Shown one piece after another: positions 30,622-32,592 of a stretch of DNA of 32,592 nt. This DNA comes from Tissierellia bacterium (GTDB lineage: Bacteria > Bacillota > Clostridia > Tissierellales > Tepidimicrobiaceae): assembly GCA_012518955.1 (NCBI GenBank), contig JAAYRD010000082.1, positions 1 to 32,592 of the forward strand, in the 5' to 3' direction. The notes below the pieces were generated by a model. That model was given only the letters and a program-made list of their open reading frames with translations, did not search any database and was not told the DNA's origin. A program made the position numbers and the translations under genes. Every line of letters begins with the position of its first letter. Position 1 is the stretch's first letter.

Positions 30622-31194
30622 ATGACAAGAGGTGGTTCCGTGTATAATAGTTATTTTATAGGGGCATTGGTTAAGGTTTGGAATGCGTTGGCAAGAGGAT
30701 ATGAATATAGTATATTGAAAAGGATAAATTATTCCCTTAGAGGTGGATTTGAAAGATTGTCAAGCGGCTCTAGGATAGTCAATCTATTTATCTCCAATAG
30801 AAGTTTAATAGAAGAAAGCCTATTATATGGATTGTATGTTAATATGATAGATGGAATAAACTGTGGCTTGGATTCTATGCGGGACATCATGAAAAACATA
30901 TGTAAAGGTAGTATAGTATATAATACCATATATAACCTATTTAAAGATGAATATAGCGTGCAGAGAACAACTTCTTTATTCTTTCTAGTTCTTGGAATAG
31001 GGATTATAGGGGTAAATTTATTGAAAGGCTTAAATCAATATAAATTCTATATGCTTCCAATCCTATTATTGGGTATTTCCATATTGAATATAGGTTTAGA
31101 GGTCAGCTATAGGGGAATTTTGGAGGGAAGCCATGTATTCAGCTTTATAAAGGGGATTTTTATCATAGATGAGGGAGTGGATCAATGGTGGTAG
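30622..31194 (+). CDS. Hypothetical membrane protein in polysaccharide locus
   Basis: 190 aa; two C-terminal hydrophobic stretches; tightly packed between DUF4330 and ligase genes. Confidence 0.75.
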   Translation: MTRGGSVYNSYFIGALVKVWNALARGYEYSILKRINYSLRGGFERLSSGSRIVNLFISNRSLIEESLLYGLYVNMIDGINCGLDSMRDIMKNICKGSIVYNTIYNLFKDEYSVQRTTSLFFLVLGIGIIGVNLLKGLNQYKFYMLPILLLGISILNIGLEVSYRGILEGSHVFSFIKGIFIIDEGVDQWW

Positions 31195-32516
31195 ATTATA
31201 TAAGGAAAAAGGAAAACATACTCCCTATAGTTCTTGGTATAGTATTTTCATGGGCATATTATAAATTGCCTCTAGATCGCTTTGGAATTTTATTATTGGG
31301 GTTTATGGCATTGATCCCAATATTCCACGATATAAGGGTAGGGGTTATTATAGCTATAATAGTACTTCCATTTGTAGATTTTGTTATAGGTCTGATATAT
31401 ATAGCATTCATTATAGGGGTCTATCTATATAATGTATTCTTTAAGGGCGTTAATCCTTTGAAAAAGGAGGCCATAGATTTTCCTATTATACTGTTTGCCA
31501 TATTGATTCTAATATCTGCAATTACATCTGTAGATTTTCAAGGTAGTCTTAGGGACTTGATATTTCATTTTATAGCACTGGGGTTTGTATTTGTTCTGGT
31601 AAATACTATCGATACTAAGAGGGATTTCAATATATTCATTACATTTTTGGTAATTGCTGCTACTTTAGTAGCCATTTTAGGATTGTTTCAGTATACTGAT
31701 GCGATAAGGATTGAGGGTAGTTGGACTGATTTTATAAATAATCCAAGCACCAATATAAGGATATATTCCGTACTGGATAACCCAAACATCTTGGCAGAGT
31801 ACCTGGTCATGACTATTCCTATATCGATAGCTTTATTTTGGTATTCAAAGAGAATCCATAAAAAGCTTCTATTTTTTATAACCACCTCCATATTATTATT
31901 ATCTTTAGTTCTAACTCTATCAAGGGGTGGATGGCTGGGATTAAGCTTTGGAATGATTGTATTTGCATTGTTAGTCGAAAAGAAGCTATTGTTTATAATC
32001 CCCATATTTGCAATTATGGTATATTCTTTGCCTGAAAGAATACTTAATAGGCTCATGAGCATTGGTAACTACTTAGAGGATTCATCTAGCTCCTATAGGA
32101 TTAAAATATGGAAAATAGCTTTGGAAGTGATTAAGGATAATTGGCTAGTAGGGGTAGGTTTAGGTTATATACCCTTTAAGATGGTATATGAAAGCTATGC
32201 TAGTAATATGCCGACATACCATATCCACAATACCTTCCTGCAAATCGTAGGGGAGATGGGTGTAATGGGATTGATGGTATTCACATTTTTTATGTTCATA
32301 TTGTTTAAATACTCCATCAAAAGGCTTATAAAGGGAGAAGATCGATACATTCAGGTCATGGCTGGAGGATTACTTTCTGGCTTAGCAGCTCTGCTAGTCC
32401 ATGGAATTGTAGAAAGTATTCTATTCATGCCCAAGATAATAATTACCTTCTGGACATTGGTTGGGCTTATATTGGCTCTTATGAGAATTTCAAAGGAAGA
32501 AGAGCAAGTTGGTTAA
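31185..32516 (+). CDS. O-antigen ligase (Wzy/WaaL) family membrane protein
   Basis: Polytopic; SVLDNPNILAEYLVMTIPISIALFW, LTLSRGGWLGLSFG, GVGLGYIPF...HIHNTFLQIVGEMGVMGL. Confidence 0.92.
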   Translation: MVVDYIRKKENILPIVLGIVFSWAYYKLPLDRFGILLLGFMALIPIFHDIRVGVIIAIIVLPFVDFVIGLIYIAFIIGVYLYNVFFKGVNPLKKEAIDFPIILFAILILISAITSVDFQGSLRDLIFHFIALGFVFVLVNTIDTKRDFNIFITFLVIAATLVAILGLFQYTDAIRIEGSWTDFINNPSTNIRIYSVLDNPNILAEYLVMTIPISIALFWYSKRIHKKLLFFITTSILLLSLVLTLSRGGWLGLSFGMIVFALLVEKKLLFIIPIFAIMVYSLPERILNRLMSIGNYLEDSSSSYRIKIWKIALEVIKDNWLVGVGLGYIPFKMVYESYASNMPTYHIHNTFLQIVGEMGVMGLMVFTFFMFILFKYSIKRLIKGEDRYIQVMAGGLLSGLAALLVHGIVESILFMPKIIITFWTLVGLILALMRISKEEEQVG

Positions 32517-32531
32517 AAAGCAGGTGATGGT

Positions 32532-32592
32532 ATGGAAAGCATAAATATATTTGGAGTCCGAATAGATAATATAAGCATGGATGATGCTGTTA
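32532..32592 (+). CDS. WecG/TagA/CpsF-like glycosyltransferase (N-terminal fragment, runs off window)
   Basis: ATG 32532 with AGGTGATGG upstream; MESINIFGVRIDNISMDDAV resembles the WecB/TagA/CpsF N-terminus. Confidence 0.65.
   Translation, partial: MESINIFGVRIDNISMDDAV

Noticed and set aside
1-32592. CRISPR arrays, prophage, integrons, tRNA/rRNA genes
   Set aside because: No regularly spaced direct repeats, structural phage genes, integrase with catalytic motif, or recognisable tRNA/rRNA sequence found by reading.

Overview
AT-rich (low-GC Gram-positive, Clostridia/Tissierellia-like) chromosomal window, mostly conserved housekeeping genes on the + strand. From left to right it contains: a YihY/BrkB fragment, unknown proteins, an HDOD protein, a DMT transporter, an FUSC/DUF939-type membrane protein, a sigma-D-driven flaG-fliD-fliS-flgN-like flagellar operon, hpf, secA, prfB with the classical +1 programmed frameshift, tex, an orphan soluble histidine kinase, an ATP-NAD-kinase-like protein, an FMN riboswitch with ribU, ppa, an M55 aminopeptidase, a DUF1893 protein, an MtaD-like amidohydrolase, an AcpS-NnrD fusion, alr, mazE/mazF (EndoAI/EndoA), and a surface polysaccharide locus (two GT4s, DUF4330, an unknown membrane protein, an O-antigen-ligase-like protein, the start of a WecG/TagA-like gene). 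I see no CRISPR array, rRNA, tRNA, prophage or clear defence island. The signals most worth a second look are a cluster of DnaA-box-like 9-mers between the flagellar operon and hpf, the AcpS-NnrD fusion without an NnrE domain, GGAC-headed REP-like hairpins, and several unannotatable proteins. I could not confirm an undescribed biological system.
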